A DNA stretch of 64,000 nt from Dermacentor variabilis (taxonomy: Eukaryota > Arthropoda > Arachnida > Ixodida > Ixodidae). The stretch spans positions 132,921,105 through 132,985,104 of the forward strand of contig NC_134572.1 of assembly GCF_050947875.1 (NCBI RefSeq), in the 5' to 3' direction. Below the pieces are notes generated by a model that did no database searches, was not told where the DNA came from, and saw only the letters and a list, made by a program, of their open reading frames with translations. Shown here piece after piece: positions 49,041 through 62,700 of the stretch. Positions within the stretch are counted from its first letter, which is position 1. Every line of letters begins with the position of its first letter. A program made the position numbers and the translations under genes.

Positions 49041-49200
49041 CCCAGAAATTTATTTATTTATTTATTTAAAAATACCTTACAGGCCTCAAAGTGGGCATTG
49101 AGTAAGGGGGGCAGTACATAGAAAATACATTGAATACAAGACATCTATAAACCGTATCTCTTTACAACCTACAACCAAAGTACAACTGAGATGAAAAAAG
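49041..49200 (-). mobile_element. Probable LINE 3' end with (AAAT)n tail
   Basis: On the minus strand, GCCCCCCTTACTCAATGCCC and GAGGCCTGTAAGGTATTT lead into (AAAT)n ending near 49048. The short tandem-repeat tail after a 3'-UTR-like segment fits a non-LTR retrotransposon end. No coding part was recognised upstream, and family and right border are uncertain. Confidence 0.4.
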
Positions 49201-51104
49201 AATTATTTAGATCACGATTCACTAGGGAAAAGAAGAAAAAGAACATAATATAATAACAAGGAATAAATCTACCAGATTGTTGTCAGTGAAGTCGTGTGAT
49301 TAATAAACAGTGAACAGTGTCAGTGAACAGAACAACAGCCTTAGTGAACTCGGGCATTGCGGTCACAGGACCCCACGCAATATGACCGCAACGGCAGCAT
49401 TACATTTAGATAGAAGCATAATTGGCCGATTATTTATTTATCGATGGAGTTTACTGCTGTAGGAGAAATAAAGCCATGGGGATAGAAAACGTGCAGTAGC
49501 GCAAAGCTATTGACTAAAGGGAGCTCTTTGACGTCGACCTAGATTAAATTATACTAGCGTTTGTGCATTCTGCTGCCGTGGATGCTTTGGCGAACGCCCA
49601 CTGAAACTGTCTTTATCAAGGAAGAGAGCGAGACAAAGAATTAGGCAGACAAAGAGGTTAACCAAGGCCATGTCCCTTTCGCTACATTGTGTAGACGGGG
49701 AAAGGGAAAGGGTGAAAAAAATGATGCGAGAAGGTTTGTATGGTATGAAGCATATAAATATTGTTATGGGTACTGTATACGTGTAACGCCGGCGACGAGA
49801 ACACGAGGACCTAATTACGGCCGCCGCTGCTGGTGCCAGCGCTCGCAATCCCCGTTCTCTATCGCATGTCCCGCATTTTGTTGTTTTGTAGTCCGCCTTA
49901 ACTTTGTCTTCCTTTTTTCTTTTTCTTGTGCAGATGACTCCATCTGAGGGACCGACGCACACGATTGCACGAGCCGTTCGTAACCTACCCTGTAGAACCG
50001 GGCTTTTGTAGACTAGTCGTACTTTCAGAAGCTCGTTTCTACAGGTATCTTGCGAAACTAGCTGACCGCTGCTAGACCTTCAGGCAAGGCCGGCTTACTC
50101 CACGTGCTGTTGCGACCGCCTGGGAAGGCAGGGTTCGTGAGACACCAGGTAATGTCATGCATTCATAATGCAATCATCAAGGTGAGCTGGTTGATCTATG
50201 CGCCTTCTGTTCTCCGTTGAGTGCCAAACAACGTGGCGCGTTTTCTTCATGCAGGCGATCGAGCCGGCGTCGCGTCGAGCTGTGTAACTTGATCTCCCAT
50301 CGCTCAAGCTGTTGCATGTTGACCCATGAGGGCGCAGTAAATAACCGTTTAGGTATTTGCAGATATATATATGTATATATACACCTTAGCTCTGACATTT
50401 TTGTTGGTGTTTGTGTGTATGTCCTAAAAAATATCCTGTGTGCTTTCGGAGTGGTCAGGACCCGCATTGGCAAATACCTTCTTATGCTGGAAGATTGCGT
50501 AAGATTAGCGGCCAGCCATTGACAACAATCACTTACGAACGAAAAAGTTTCAAAATATGGGCCGTGCGGATATTGCGTGAATGGATGTGGAGGTTGCGTG
50601 AGCACTTCATTAAACGTGTGCATCTTGATTGTTTGATTTTTCGTTTTTATTTCTTACATGCCGCAGACTGCGTGTCACAACTGCTTCGTGGTGATATGTC
50701 CTGAGCGAAGCCGCGTAGCTCCACGATTCCTTTAATCTCATTTCATTTCGCCTTTGACCTGCCCCACTCAATAAGCTCAGTCCAGTGTTAAGCCACAGGC
50801 TATCCCTTACTTGAAATGAATATGTACTTATTCGTTCCCCATTGGGAGTGGCGCATGCTCACTATATGGTGCTCGCAAAAAATCACTTGAAAAAGACGCA
50901 GTAGGCATATTTATGTTATGCGTGACTGAGAAAAAAAGAAAAGAAAACGCCGACAGGAGCAAACACGTCAAGAATCCAAATTTACGGAACGAAGTCATTG
51001 CCACAGGAGACGTTTTGAACGCTTCAGTAACTACTCAAAACGTGTAGCGCGAATGTTCTCGTGACACTGGCCGAAAGGGCGCAGTGTGGATAGGCGAGGC
51101 GTGA
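49201..51104. other. Non-coding stretch
   Basis: No supported gene. Short ORFs only. Confidence 0.4.
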
Positions 51105-51329
51105 TGCGTCATTACCAACACCTCAATAGGCTTACGGTCGAGACGCGCCGTCGTCGGGGGCTCCCGAATAATTTTGACCACCTGGAGTTCGTTAACCTGG
51201 TGCACCCCAATGCACGGCAAACGGGCGGTTTTCGCCCCTCATTGAAATGCGGCCGCCGTGGCCGGGTATCGAACCCGCTACCTCGTGCTTAGCAGTGCAA
51301 CGCCAAAGCGACTTTGCCACCACGGCCGG
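51105..51329 (-). mobile_element. tRNA-derived SINE, Ruka-like, diverged copy
   Basis: The minus-strand head GCCGTGGTGGCAAAGTCGC, with B box GGTTCGATACCC, is followed by body motifs GGTGCAC, GAACTCCAGGTGGTCAAAAT and GACGGCGCGTCTC. It is the same family as the SINE at 28231 but older. The left (3') border is approximate and no target duplication was seen. Confidence 0.7.
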
Positions 51330-53418
51330 TATGATCCGTCACACGCAGTCCGCAAGCCCAAATAACATATAAGCCCTTCGTGTGAAAACTACGCTGTAAC
51401 GGCCGACTATTTCCTGCTTATTCACAGGCACCGGGGCTGGGAAGAAGCTGCCAAAGGCTCTTTCCCTAGTTCAAAGTCCATAGCGACCGAGCAAAAGCGA
51501 GTGTTTCACCTGTGTGCTTTTTTTTTACTTGTATCCGCACTTTTGTAATCGTTGATTTCAACAGTAAATAACGAAATTTCTGTCAATTATAGAAGCTTAT
51601 TCAGAAATATATTACAATAAACCGCTCTTTAATCGTATAAAACAAAACTCATTGTTTTTTTTTGACGATTACTAGACACCACCTCCACATCTGCATATCT
51701 AAAAATATCAAATTTGCTGATGTGGCTGATTTGAATGTGTTAGTCCGCTCCAATTATTTACAGTTACTTTTTCCTTGGCAACGCTGTGTTTTATGTGTAG
51801 ATTGTAGTGTGGAAAGCACACATGGTAAAGTATTACACGCTTTCTTTGCGCAGTGATTTGTTCTAATTCATTAGTGCTTTTTTTTCTTTTATAGGGCATG
51901 CCTGATGACTTTCACTCCAAGAATGTGCAAACAGGAGCCAGAACTACCATTGAAAAACCCTGTTAGGTAGACGACCGGAAACTCAATAAACTACGAATTT
52001 GTATAACATTGTCCTAACTTTTTTGAGAGAATAAATTTAACTTTCGTTGTAACAGGTGAAGAACGACGACGATTAGAAGCGCGAAGCGAGTCCTCAGCGC
52101 TATTGTCCAATAGAAATGATTTCAAATATTTTGGGACATCACAGGGCTAAAAAGAAATTAATGAATTTCGCGGCGCTTCTAATATTTTGTTCCCTGCATA
52201 ACACTGATTAACAAATTACAGGCCAAGCGGAGCCGTATCACAAATCAAATTTGCGAGGAAGAAGAGACTTGAGCGTTTTCAACAATACGAGTCCGCGCGA
52301 CTTGATAGCTCGCAAGTGAGGGAACGCTTCATTGGATCGAAATGACTCGTGTTCTTGGTTTTAGCGGCCGTGAAAGATTGGCCAAATAAACGGCACTCAC
52401 TCCTGAAAATGTCTGTCTAGCTTAGTGCTCACTTGGGATAATATTCGCCAAAATTAGACTCGGCCTGTTTCACTCGGCCTCTCAGTCGCCAATGCCAAGC
52501 ACTCGGACACAGAAAACCCGTAAATCAGACGCAGCCTGGTTCACTCCGGCTCAGACATGCAGGAAGCAGAGCCAGCAGGAAGCTCTCGAACTCATACTCT
52601 TCAATACCATGCTTAAGTAGGCCCACTCAGACTCGCGCGGTTTCGCAGACTCGACCTCTCTCGGGCTGGCTGACTTGTGCTAATTGAAAGGTGAACTCAG
52701 TCAGTGTGACAGACTGTGGGCTCTCATTCACAGAAACGCGGAGTCGCTAACTTCACTCCGACTCGCCGACTTATGTCACCAAAGCTTCGCATTGCCAACT
52801 CATTGAAAATGCATCTACGGGGTTCAACCGTTCTTTTTCTTTTTGCGTTCGTGCCTGGCGGGGGTTGCGGGAAAGTGGGGAAGGGGTGGAGATGTCGTAC
52901 ATCATTAAAAACTGCAAATCCATACTCACTCTTCTCTTGCGCTGTCTCCTTTCACGCACTGAAACGACACTGTATAATATATTCCTAAAGTTCGCAAATT
53001 TTTCGAGTTCACTCCTTAACACATTTTTAAACCACATGGCTGCATCGTAAGCGATGTACTCGTTTTTGTTACATGTGGTCGATGGTTTCGTAATCGTGTC
53101 GCCTTGAGTTCGACACGCAGTGTGCAATTTTGCTTCGTTCTGTTTTACTCCGCTGGGCCTGTAGGGAGCCATTCTCCGAAAAATCTAGATTTTGCCTAAT
53201 TTTCATAAGGCTCAACAAGTTGGTAAAGATTCACGAGTCTAAAAGGAGGTGTAAAACATATGGTCGTAGACCCGAAGAACCAGACAACGGAAGTGGTGAC
53301 TGAGTAGCTCTGTCCTGTTATCGTGTTTAATTGCTACTTATAAGCTTTTAAGTGAACCGCAGTGTAGCAACAATGGGAAAGAGTTGGGAAAGAAATGAAG
53401 TAGGAGGCCAACATCACC
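51330..53418. other. Non-coding stretch with degenerate gactcg-type repeats
   Basis: No gene is seen. Between about 52450 and 52790, short words such as actcggcct, actccggctc, cagactcgc and gactcgcc recur irregularly, suggesting a decayed short-unit satellite. Confidence 0.35.
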
Positions 53419-53548
53419 ATGCTTTTCGTTCGTAAGCGCAGGTTGCCATATATAGGGCAGTTTCCTTCCCTAATATGTCCAACATTGCGATCGACTGTCT
53501 CCTACTCATGCGTATAGTTGAGCGTAAGTGCTTTTTGGGAATACGGGC
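53419..53548 (+). mobile_element. Small inverted-repeat element, copy E
   Basis: Left end gcttttcgttcgtaagcgc and right end gtgctttttgggaatacggg. The core ccctaatatgtccaacat is shared with copies A, B and D. Its right end lies 8 bp from copy F. Confidence 0.65.
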
Positions 53549-53556
53549 CATATCCT

Positions 53557-53694
53557 GTGTCCCACAAAAAAGCATTTACGCTAGAATTGTTTGTCCGAAA
53601 ATTACAGGTAAACCTGACGTTCGACATGACATTACCGAATGCGACCAGACAATGGCAAGTAACACTTACGAATGAAATGTTTCGTGAATTTGGT
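53557..53694 (-). mobile_element. Small inverted-repeat element, copy F (reverse orientation)
   Basis: Left end tgtcccacaaaaaagcattt followed by acgctagaattgtttg closely matches the left end of copy C. The right end is gaaatgtttcgtgaatttgg. It is adjacent to copy E in the opposite orientation. Confidence 0.65.
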
Positions 53695-56090
53695 CACTAC
53701 TACTTTCACCGGAAAATGCAGTGTTGTGATCAACAGCGCGGCCAAGATGCAGCCAATGCATCGACAGGGTACCTGTCGTCGAAGGCTGTCGTCAGCCAAA
53801 CGCTTAGCACTAATTGTTTGTCGCCTTTTCTTTATGTCCGAACCAGCATCCCGCATACCTTTAGTTGACCGACCCAGACTTTCTTTCGTGACCTTAGGGT
53901 TGGTATTAAGGGAGTACTTCTTACGCTAGATGTGCTCGCAAGAACAAGTGCTTCTCAACAGTGACGGTGAGCATAATAATAGCAAAGGCGGTCGGACAAG
54001 GATAAACCGCCCTTAGAAACAAAATCTTTGTGAGCTCGGCCCCGCGTGTATCTTACTGCATACGTAAAGCAACTACATATCGAGTCTGATTTTGAGCTTC
54101 ATCCATAACGCCAGCGTGAACTTTGTCTTTATGCTATGTGCCTTCATTGTCGTCATGTTCCATCAATGTCAGTTATTTACCCTTTTTTTCAGTCACATTT
54201 TCATTTCTTGAGCTTGACGCGCTTTCAGTATCACGGCTATTACGTCGCGACGGTGGTACAGTTTTTATCATGGTTCAGTCCTCTGCTCAGTACCATGCGG
54301 TTAGAAAGTTCATAAATTGTTACGATTATCGCGTGCAATATATAGAGCCAACAACGGCTCCCCGTGTACAGAGAGTAGTCATGTGACGTCACCGTACACC
54401 ACTTTGTATCCGTATTCACAGCTTCCAACGTGCTGCTGGAAATGAGGGGACTTTTCGCTGTGCCAACTGTGCTGGAACATGGCGGCCTCGGTAACGTCAG
54501 TGCCGATTGTTCGCAACATGGCAGTGTCGATAGTTGGCCGGTCGTTAGCCGTGGCATTGGGTCCAATGAGTTCCGTCCTTTCTGTCAGCACCGCCACTAG
54601 AACAGCTGAGTTGACGTTTTGCGGGAAGAAGTTCGTCCAATGAAAAGCTTTTTTTTTTTTTTCGCCATCATCAATCACGTCTCCGCACGTTGTCGCAAGG
54701 AGAAGTGGCGACGTAAGGATTCCGACAGCGGCTATTTCTTGGGTGAACTTGTGCCCTAGTCTCGAGAACAAACTCGGCGACGGCCAGCGTGGGAAGGTCA
54801 GTCGGCGTTTCTGCACCGAGTGGCTGGGCGATGCGCCTGTCCGCACCTTATGTGCTCCCATACGGCGAACTAGAACCTTCAGCCAGCGTGTAGTACGTTC
54901 GCGCATTAAAAATGAAGTTTCCAAAAAAAAAGGCGCGAAAGGAAGACGACACGTAAGCAGTCCAGCTCGTTTTCTCCTTCCGCTTTGCGACACTTGGACA
55001 GTAAGGTAGTGACAACTTATACCTCATTAGATGAACCCTTCAAAGGTGATCCTTTTTTTACTCCCTCTCCAAAGTCTGAAACTCCTAGGCCTCATGCTTG
55101 AAGACACCGCGACTCCTGGCATCACAGCTTAACCCTTTGTTGACCAATGTTGCATACAGGTAACATATAAGGAAACATTTATCTTTTTCGTACTGCGGAG
55201 TTGCCGTACTGAGTACAATGTTTCTGCCTAAATGCCAGCTGCAGACCCTGAATGACAGGCAGCAATCATAGTTTGTTGGTTTAGAGCAAGGATGCAGAAA
55301 GGTAATGCTCGGCACGCGACCCGCTTTCTTTTGAAATCGCGGTCAGAGCAGACAGGCCGGTGGAAGATCTCCGCCTGTAGTGGTGTCATGCACGCGAGGT
55401 AAAGCGAACGAAATGTACTCCTATGGTTCACATATAACGACAGCTGTCTGTGCAACTTCCAAACGAAGGCACAGGTGGCTTGGGGTGAAGCCCACTTTCA
55501 GTTTTATGCCTGTGTTTCCCCGTCCTCATTGCTGAAAAAGTTCCCGCAAATTTTTTTCTTTTCGTTGTTTATGCTGACTACCGATGTATTTTGCGCACTT
55601 AGAAAGCAAATAGATATTTTTGGGTGTATTTATGCGTGCCGTCCTTAAAGGGTTAAAAATCTCTTCAAACAGACTAATAAGATCAGCCTTCGTTGGATGA
55701 CCCGCCGCCACACGGGCCTCAGTGTGCAGATGGACGCGCTGCGGTCACACTTTCATAATATTGATGTCTTCGAAAACTTGCAAAGTGTGAGGAAGCTATG
55801 TTTACGTTGATGTTGGCATTTCTGTCATGCACATTATTTTGACTTTGCACGAATTTTACTACCACGCTAGTGGACCAGATAACCAAGCGCACGTAGATGT
55901 GGTCAGGGTTATTCTTCGCCTAGCATTCAATTACATATATACATGAATTCTTGAGTGTTCATCAGCGACTCCGTCATGAAAATAGGTCAATGGTAGACAC
56001 AGCCCATAAACAGTGACTATGCAGAAGTGACATGCGTTGAAATTTACAAGCATGGTTGTAAGCACTTCGATATAATTGTACGTATCGCGT
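53695..56090. other. Non-coding stretch with one long unassigned ORF
   Basis: A possible seventh end-fragment of the small inverted-repeat family lies at 53905-53955 (cttcttacgctagatg). A 204-codon minus-strand ORF at 54379-54993 has no recognisable domain and crosses a poly(T) run read as Lys codons. It is not called as a gene. Confidence 0.35.
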
Positions 56091-56350
56091 TAAAGTTGTG
56101 TAGTTTAACGCCCCAAAACGGAGAGGGGGGGGGCGAGGCACATGGGTTATAAGGATGCCGTAGTGAGGGACTCCGGATTAAGCTTTACCATCTGGAAATG
56201 ATTTACCTGGATCTAAACCTAAATAGACGACAGTTTATCTGCTTTTTTTTTTCTTCATTTCGTTGCTATCGAAATGTGGCATCCGAGTCTAGGAATCGAA
56301 CCTGCCACTTTGTGCTGAGAACATCAAAGCTACGGAGCGTCTGCGGCGAG
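56091..56350 (-). mobile_element. tRNA-derived SINE, Ruka-like, old copy
   Basis: The minus-strand head has a B-box-like GGTTCGATTCC (from aggaatcgaacctgcc). Body motifs are diverged, and the end CCGTTTTGGGGCGTTAAACT is typical of the family. Small insertions (poly(G), poly(T)) mark it as old. Confidence 0.65.
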
Positions 56351-57007
56351 ATTAAAATAAATAATAATAAACCTACCCCGTTTTACGCCATGCAGCAGCG
56401 TCAGTGGCTTGCGGCTGCTACAAAGCCAAGGTGACCGCCTCAGCTAGAGTGTCCCGAAAATATTGGCATTCTCGGTTAAAGTAAATATTTAAACCATGCC
56501 AAGCCTGCCCCGATGTCCAGAATGACGTGTGCAGTGACTCCACGACCTTGCCGTTCAGGAGACGAAACAACCGATCTCGCAGGAAGTTGAGTTGCGAACA
56601 ACTGTTGCGGTACATTGAGGCAGTTCCAGTTTTCCGGCTGAACTCTCGACGTTGTTAGAAACGTCAGCGCTGGACGACATTGTAGAAGTTCAGCGTTTTC
56701 TTTCGTTAGTGCTGCTGATCCCCAAGGGGATGGATTCATTTTAAAGGAACCAGTATGCCAGCAATGCGAGCAACAAAAAGACCTCCAGGTTAGGCTGTCT
56801 GCATAGAACGAATTAGGATTGCACTAAAGCAATTACCACGAGCAGAGACTGCATTAGTAGCATCGTATTGCCTGTCTTGGTTATCTTACGTACCTGGTGC
56901 AAGTGCAGCCGAATACTGGTAATGCGAAACAACATAACATGGGGAAATGGTCGCCCAATTATGCGTTATAGTAACAAAGGAGTGCAAAAATTATCGTGTG
57001 AAATAAT
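56351..57007. other. Non-coding stretch
   Basis: No gene or recognised repeat. Confidence 0.4.
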
Positions 57008-57261
57008 TTGTCATTTGTGATGCTGGCTGCTAATTGTCTTCCAGAAGTATTCTGGAAGCGGAGTAATAAAACACCAGTCTTCAGCGATTCCTCTACCCAT
57101 AATTCCGCGTGGCTGACTCAAGCAGCCACCCCGGATGATCAAGGGTGTATGGCAGACTTCGTGGAATCGACTTTGACGAGATTCTCCAGCGAAACTCTGG
57201 ACGAGGACCTCTGAAATTCCAACCACTTGAATAAATGAAGTTTCTCTCTCTCTCTCTCTGT
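57008..57261 (+). mobile_element. Probable LINE 3' end, AATAAA then (TC)n
   Basis: A 68-codon frame (57008-57214) ends shortly before AATAAA at 57230-57235, which is followed by a pyrimidine tail to 57261. The ending is nearly the same as at 26676-26711. The frame may be the last part of a LINE ORF2, but no motif proves it. Confidence 0.4.
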
Positions 57262-57686
57262 TCTCAACTCATATACAAGACAGCAGCATTATCTCGTATA
57301 GTAAACACTGCCGTATTGTTTTGGTTGCTTGCTTGTCCCGAGCGTGCATGGAGGTCTCGGTATAGGTTGGTAATACCCATTGCAAGAGTACTTGCCGCTC
57401 CTAGTTGACTTGGCGGGTGAAACTAAAAAAGAAATCTACGATGGGGTTCACAAAATGACGAAACACCATGCAGGCGGCAGACCGCGTTGCCTGCAACATT
57501 TGGTGAACTGAAATTGCCGTCTTGGGCCAATACTGAGGTAAAGTGCATGTGAATAATTTCAAGCTACGCCGCAATGGGTAATCGTTCTAGTTGTTTACAG
57601 CTTTGGTATCCAACCACCTTCATAGCATGGACTGGAGACGAATTATTATTGTTCTTTTTTTTCAATAAACCCTGGCCTCAACAACG

Positions 57687-57720
<34 letters not shown>

Positions 57721-59715
57721 TGTGTGTTTGTGAGCGCAGTGTTCGACACCTAATTGCTCAACCATGTTGTTGAGCTTATTGTTCCATACATGGCAGCCAA
57801 CGCTGTGGAAGCTACGCAAGTAGTTCGGTCAAGAAAAATTATATTACTCCGCGCGTTTCCTCCATGGTTCGCTGCGCGCCAACAGCGCTCGCTCGCGCAA
57901 GCATGCACGTGAGGCTCCTCGCGACGGGTTGCAAATAAGAAAACCCAAAAAGAGCAACAAAAATAAAAATGATCTAAAACAACGCATTAGCAGCCGTGTA
58001 CCACAGTGTGCTTGATTCTAAGGCTTATAGCTTATTTCATTCAGTACTGAGCCTATGTAAACAATAGTTGCGCACAATTGCGGTCAAAAAATATCGATCT
58101 ATATCCGAGTGCGAACCAAGCCATTGCAAGACGTCTTTCTAGCCTCGACAGCACCGACTGGTATGTATGGAACGGAGTATAGTTATTAACGCACACTTCG
58201 AAAAACAATATGTACAACGACACTGACCAGCGCAATGGTCTACTTTAGAGAGTTTTAGCAAGGCGTTTACGGCCCGCTCCACTCGGACCGGCGTATCAAC
58301 AATTTGCGCACAGCCGTTCAGCAGAGCGCTACCAGGAACACTGATGCGTGCGCGCACACCGCACATTGCGGCAGCGGAACGTACAACGCTGACCACGTTC
58401 CGCTAGGAACCCGATTTAGCGGGGCGTCAGTCTGCGTCTACTTGCTTTCGTAATCGTTTTACAGCCAAGCTGAGAGCACGTCAATACCGTCTCTGGGAGA
58501 TGCGCTTGTTACATAAGCTAAATAAATGCACTCTAAGCAGCCACCTGGGCGCGTGAAATATGTGCGGAACGGAGGGTAAGCAAGGAGCCCGTAAACGACT
58601 TTCAAATTGCTGATGGAGCCATGTGTATGGACACGGCGAAGATATATTATCTTGAAAAGACCCCGTGCTTGCTCGGGGTAAGTCTGCAGATTTGGTATGC
58701 GTATCTATACTTAACATTATGGCATCCGTATGAAAACAATGTAAGAATACTTTATTTATGCTGCGTTCTTATCTTTTAAGCTAACATATCCAAACGTAAG
58801 GTAAAGTATTACTCTTGTCGCGAAAGAGTTTGCTCTAGAGAAACGTGATGCGCTTTCGGAGGTGCGCCACACGTTGTCTCTGCGAGAGCGCGCGGACACG
58901 AAACCCTCGCCTCTTCTGCCTTGCTTCTATGTGATCAGCTGCCGGAAATGCAACTGGGTTTTCGTTAACGCACTGTGCTCCATTCAGGCTGCAAGATATG
59001 CGACGATTTAGTGAACGTGCGCAGCAGTTGGCTGCAAAAGTAGTGACTGGCATATTAAGGAATGTAATGTATCCGTGTGACCAAGTTCACGGACTGCTGC
59101 TAGATCAGGACTGCCTGTGGGGCCGGCTCTTTGCGACGTACGATTTCCCTCGAGGATAAAAAGAAAAGCTCACTCATCCGCCGGCGTTCTGGCGCTGATC
59201 TGCAAGGAAAGGCGTTCCACCCCGGAACGTCTGCACTAATGAGTACCGCTCGTTATACGGTGACAAATTGTGTATACGCCGTCTCTTCGCACATAGTAAG
59301 TTTCTCGCAAGTTATCTATACACATCCACCACAACTCGCACGCTAACATAGCCCCGCTCTATCGCCAACGTAATAATTTTTTTTCAAATAAAGCTAATTA
59401 AAAAAAGAATCAAAGGCAGCCTATTCTTTTCCTTCGAACAGTCGGTGACAACCAAAAAGGTGGCAACCTGAACCTTCTTGGTGACAACCTAAGGACAACA
59501 AGGTTAATATGTTCTGTCCAACTCAAACACAATTTGCATAGATGCGCCAGCCAGTTAGGTTCGCTCATTTCCATGACATCAAGTGGTCTGGCGCACTTAA
59601 AGAGGCCTTGAACCATATTTCTTTGAAGCCCAAGAAAATTCAGCGGCGCTTTAGCGGTAAATGCTCGCAAAATAGGTGAGCGTTACATTGATGATTTTCA
59701 GCCACGTTCACCATA
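57262..59715. other. Non-coding stretch
   Basis: No supported gene. (at)n microsatellite at 57689-57717. Confidence 0.4.
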
Positions 59716-62700
59716 TTGCTAAGTGTTCTTCACGAACTCAGTCTACACACGTCCGGCCTCTTCGTTCGAGGAGCGAAGTGCAACTGGCGGTGGTCCGGAG
59801 CTGATCACCATCAGGAGCACTATACACGAAGGGCCACTCGAAGACGTTTCCGTCTTTTCCAGATGAAAACGGCTGAAGCATCATGCACGCAGCGCGTTCG
59901 TGTCAGCCGCGCCAATGAGTACGTCAAAGGGGCCACGTTCAAGTGGTACCTGACAGAGCTATTTGGTAATAGAGACTCATGGGATGACATAAAGCACAGC
60001 ATGGAGGACCGCTTTGCGATGTCCAATGGCGGTGCCTTCCGGCTTCTCGTCGACAACCGGGTTATAAGAGTCAGACTGTCTTTCAACTCTACAATCAGAG
60101 TGGCTCGCCGCTGCCCGTAAGGTTCAGCATCGTATAAAACGGGCAAGAGGATTTTCCGTTACTCGAACTCTCGTTTGAATGACAAGAGCTCCACGTCTAG
60201 TCTGCATACCGCAGCAGTCAACTTTGACATCTAGCACACGTTACACGGAATGAATGTAGCTACTGCTCTGCTGCTGGCTTCCCACGACAGTTTAATCGAT
60301 GCAGTGAATGTCCTCGTCGCGGCAACATGTCTACTCTTGATACTGCATCGGGAAACGAGGAGAGCGACCCAGAGTTTCCATACGCTTTGGGGCTCTCACC
60401 AACTGGAGACCAGTCACTGCAATTCTCGATAGAGAATCAACGATCGCCTGTATTAGTGAGGCTGTGTAGAGAAAGCTGTTCAGTTGATGAGAAAATCCAA
60501 CATCACAGTTCGACAAGTGACATTAAGCGTCCAAAATTCCAGTCGCGTAATCATCCAGTTGCAGATTGGGAACACCACAAAGAAAATTGACGTGCACGTG
60601 TTGCAAGGCAAGAGAACACAGTTGATTTTTGGCCTATAGAGAGCGTCTGATACTTCAGCCTTTCCGCAAACTTGAAGCGGAAGACAGTTACACAAGGACA
60701 GGAGATGTCGAGCTTACAAGATCAGAACCACCAGGAAAGCTCTAAAACCATTCTGATCCCGACCCTGAAAACGGAGGATATAGCAGAGCCGCAAGAAGCT
60801 GCGCTAGGATATGTTTTACGTAAATATGAAGATACCCTCTTCAAATCCCAAACGGATATTGGATGCAGTTCTGCTGAGCAAATGGCATCGCACTCACCAA
60901 TACTGTTCTAATCCATCGAGCGCCATCCACATGTTCGCAAGCAGACAAAGCAGAAATCAACAAACAAGGTGACACCCTTGTTAAACAAGGTGTCGTGAGG
61001 CTTTCAGTGGCCCCTATATGCCGCACCAGTCATTCTGGAGGAAAGGAAAGGTGAGGGATGAACTTGTTTGTGTATTGACTGCCGCAAGCTGAATTCCGTA
61101 ACGGTGCCCGACTACCAACCGATTCCACATATTGACGATGTTTTTGACCTATCGGGAAATGGAAAAATTTGTACAACATAGGAAGTAACGCCCAGATACT
61201 GGCATGTCTGAATACATCCCGACAGCATTCAGAAAACTGCATTTGTCGTGACTAATGGCCATTATGAATGGTATGGTGATGCCATTCGGGTTAAAGAACG
61301 CGCCTGCTACATTTGAAGGAGCCATGAAGTGACCGACTGCAAAGTATCAGCTTAGTAATGTAATCATATAATTTGGCGATCTAGTTATTTACTCAGAGAC
61401 ATTTGATGACCATCTGCGACACCTCGAGGCACTGCTGAAAAACCTTTTAAGGCCGAGAATATAAAACTAAAATGCAGTGGGTGTCAGTTCGTCAATTCTA
61501 GCACTGAGTGTATGGGCCACAACATTTTACAAGGAACTGTGACACTTAAGCAAAGCAACCTTGTTGCGATACCCACTTTCCCAGCGCACGAAAGAGAGAC
61601 AGACCTCCAGCTTCTCTTAGACACTGTAAACACTACAGTGCATCCCTCATTTCAGTGATGTCACTCTTCCTCTCACAAAACTGCTCCCCAAAGACAATAA
61701 TTGGATGTATACAAGAGCATGCGAATCAGCCTTTCTGGAATTAAGAATCGCATAACTGAAGAACCAGTCCATGCTGCATAGTGCGATTCCGCTGGCGAAG
61801 GGATTGGTTCCCTGCTGACGCAGCCACGTGATGAAGACAGTGAACACACCTTTGCCTATTATTCTCGCAAACTACTCACCATGGGAAACCGTTCACTGTT
61901 GTAACGAATCATTCTACGCTACAGTGGCTGAAGAATGTCAAGACTCTTCAAAGTTGTCTCTTCAGGTGGTCGTTAAAGTTATAAATGTACGAGGTGAACA
62001 CCAAACGCCAGAAGACCATAAGCAACGTTGAAGCTGGTGCACTCTTTGGAGTTCCAGTAGTTGAACATCTCTTACCTACCGATCTTTAGGAATGGAACAA
62101 CGAGCGCCCCAAACTAACGTACTCACTAGAAGACGACATAGCCATCGTTAAAAGGAAAAGACTGGAGAAGAGGTACTACATGTCATATAAACTGCGTCTA
62201 ACCATTCTTAGTAATGCTCATCGACATTTTGGACATGTCGGCGCAGCGAAAACATCATCACTCCTGTTTCAATAAAGTATACTATTCTTAATAAAATAAA
62301 TGAAATCGCCAACTTCACTCGACATTGTGATAGATGCCAGAAATGCAAGTAGACCAATGTAAAGAAGTAAGGATGACTTGAGTCACTCCCGCCAGCTGAA
62401 GGAACCGTTCACTTCATTGCATGCGATGAACAAACACTATTGGAGGATTATGTGTATATGGTTCAGCAAAGAGATTCATCCACTAGTTTATCGACCATAC
62501 CACTCGCTATACGTGGTGGCTGGCTCACGAAAGTGAAAACTGTGGCGCCTAGATATCGTGCTTCAAAAGTATTTTTGCTGCCGGACAGCCGCGGAAGTTC
62601 CTTTCAGAACGTGGAATACGCTTCGCAGCAGTAAAATTTAAGCAGTTCCTAAAGCATAACCCAATACACCAACTGCTCCTATCAACTTGTGATCCATAAT

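Noticed and set aside
54379..54993. A 204-codon minus-strand ORF
   Set aside because: It has no recognisable domain, crosses a poly(T) run read as Lys codons and is overlapped by another open frame. It may be a mobile-element relic but cannot be supported as a gene.
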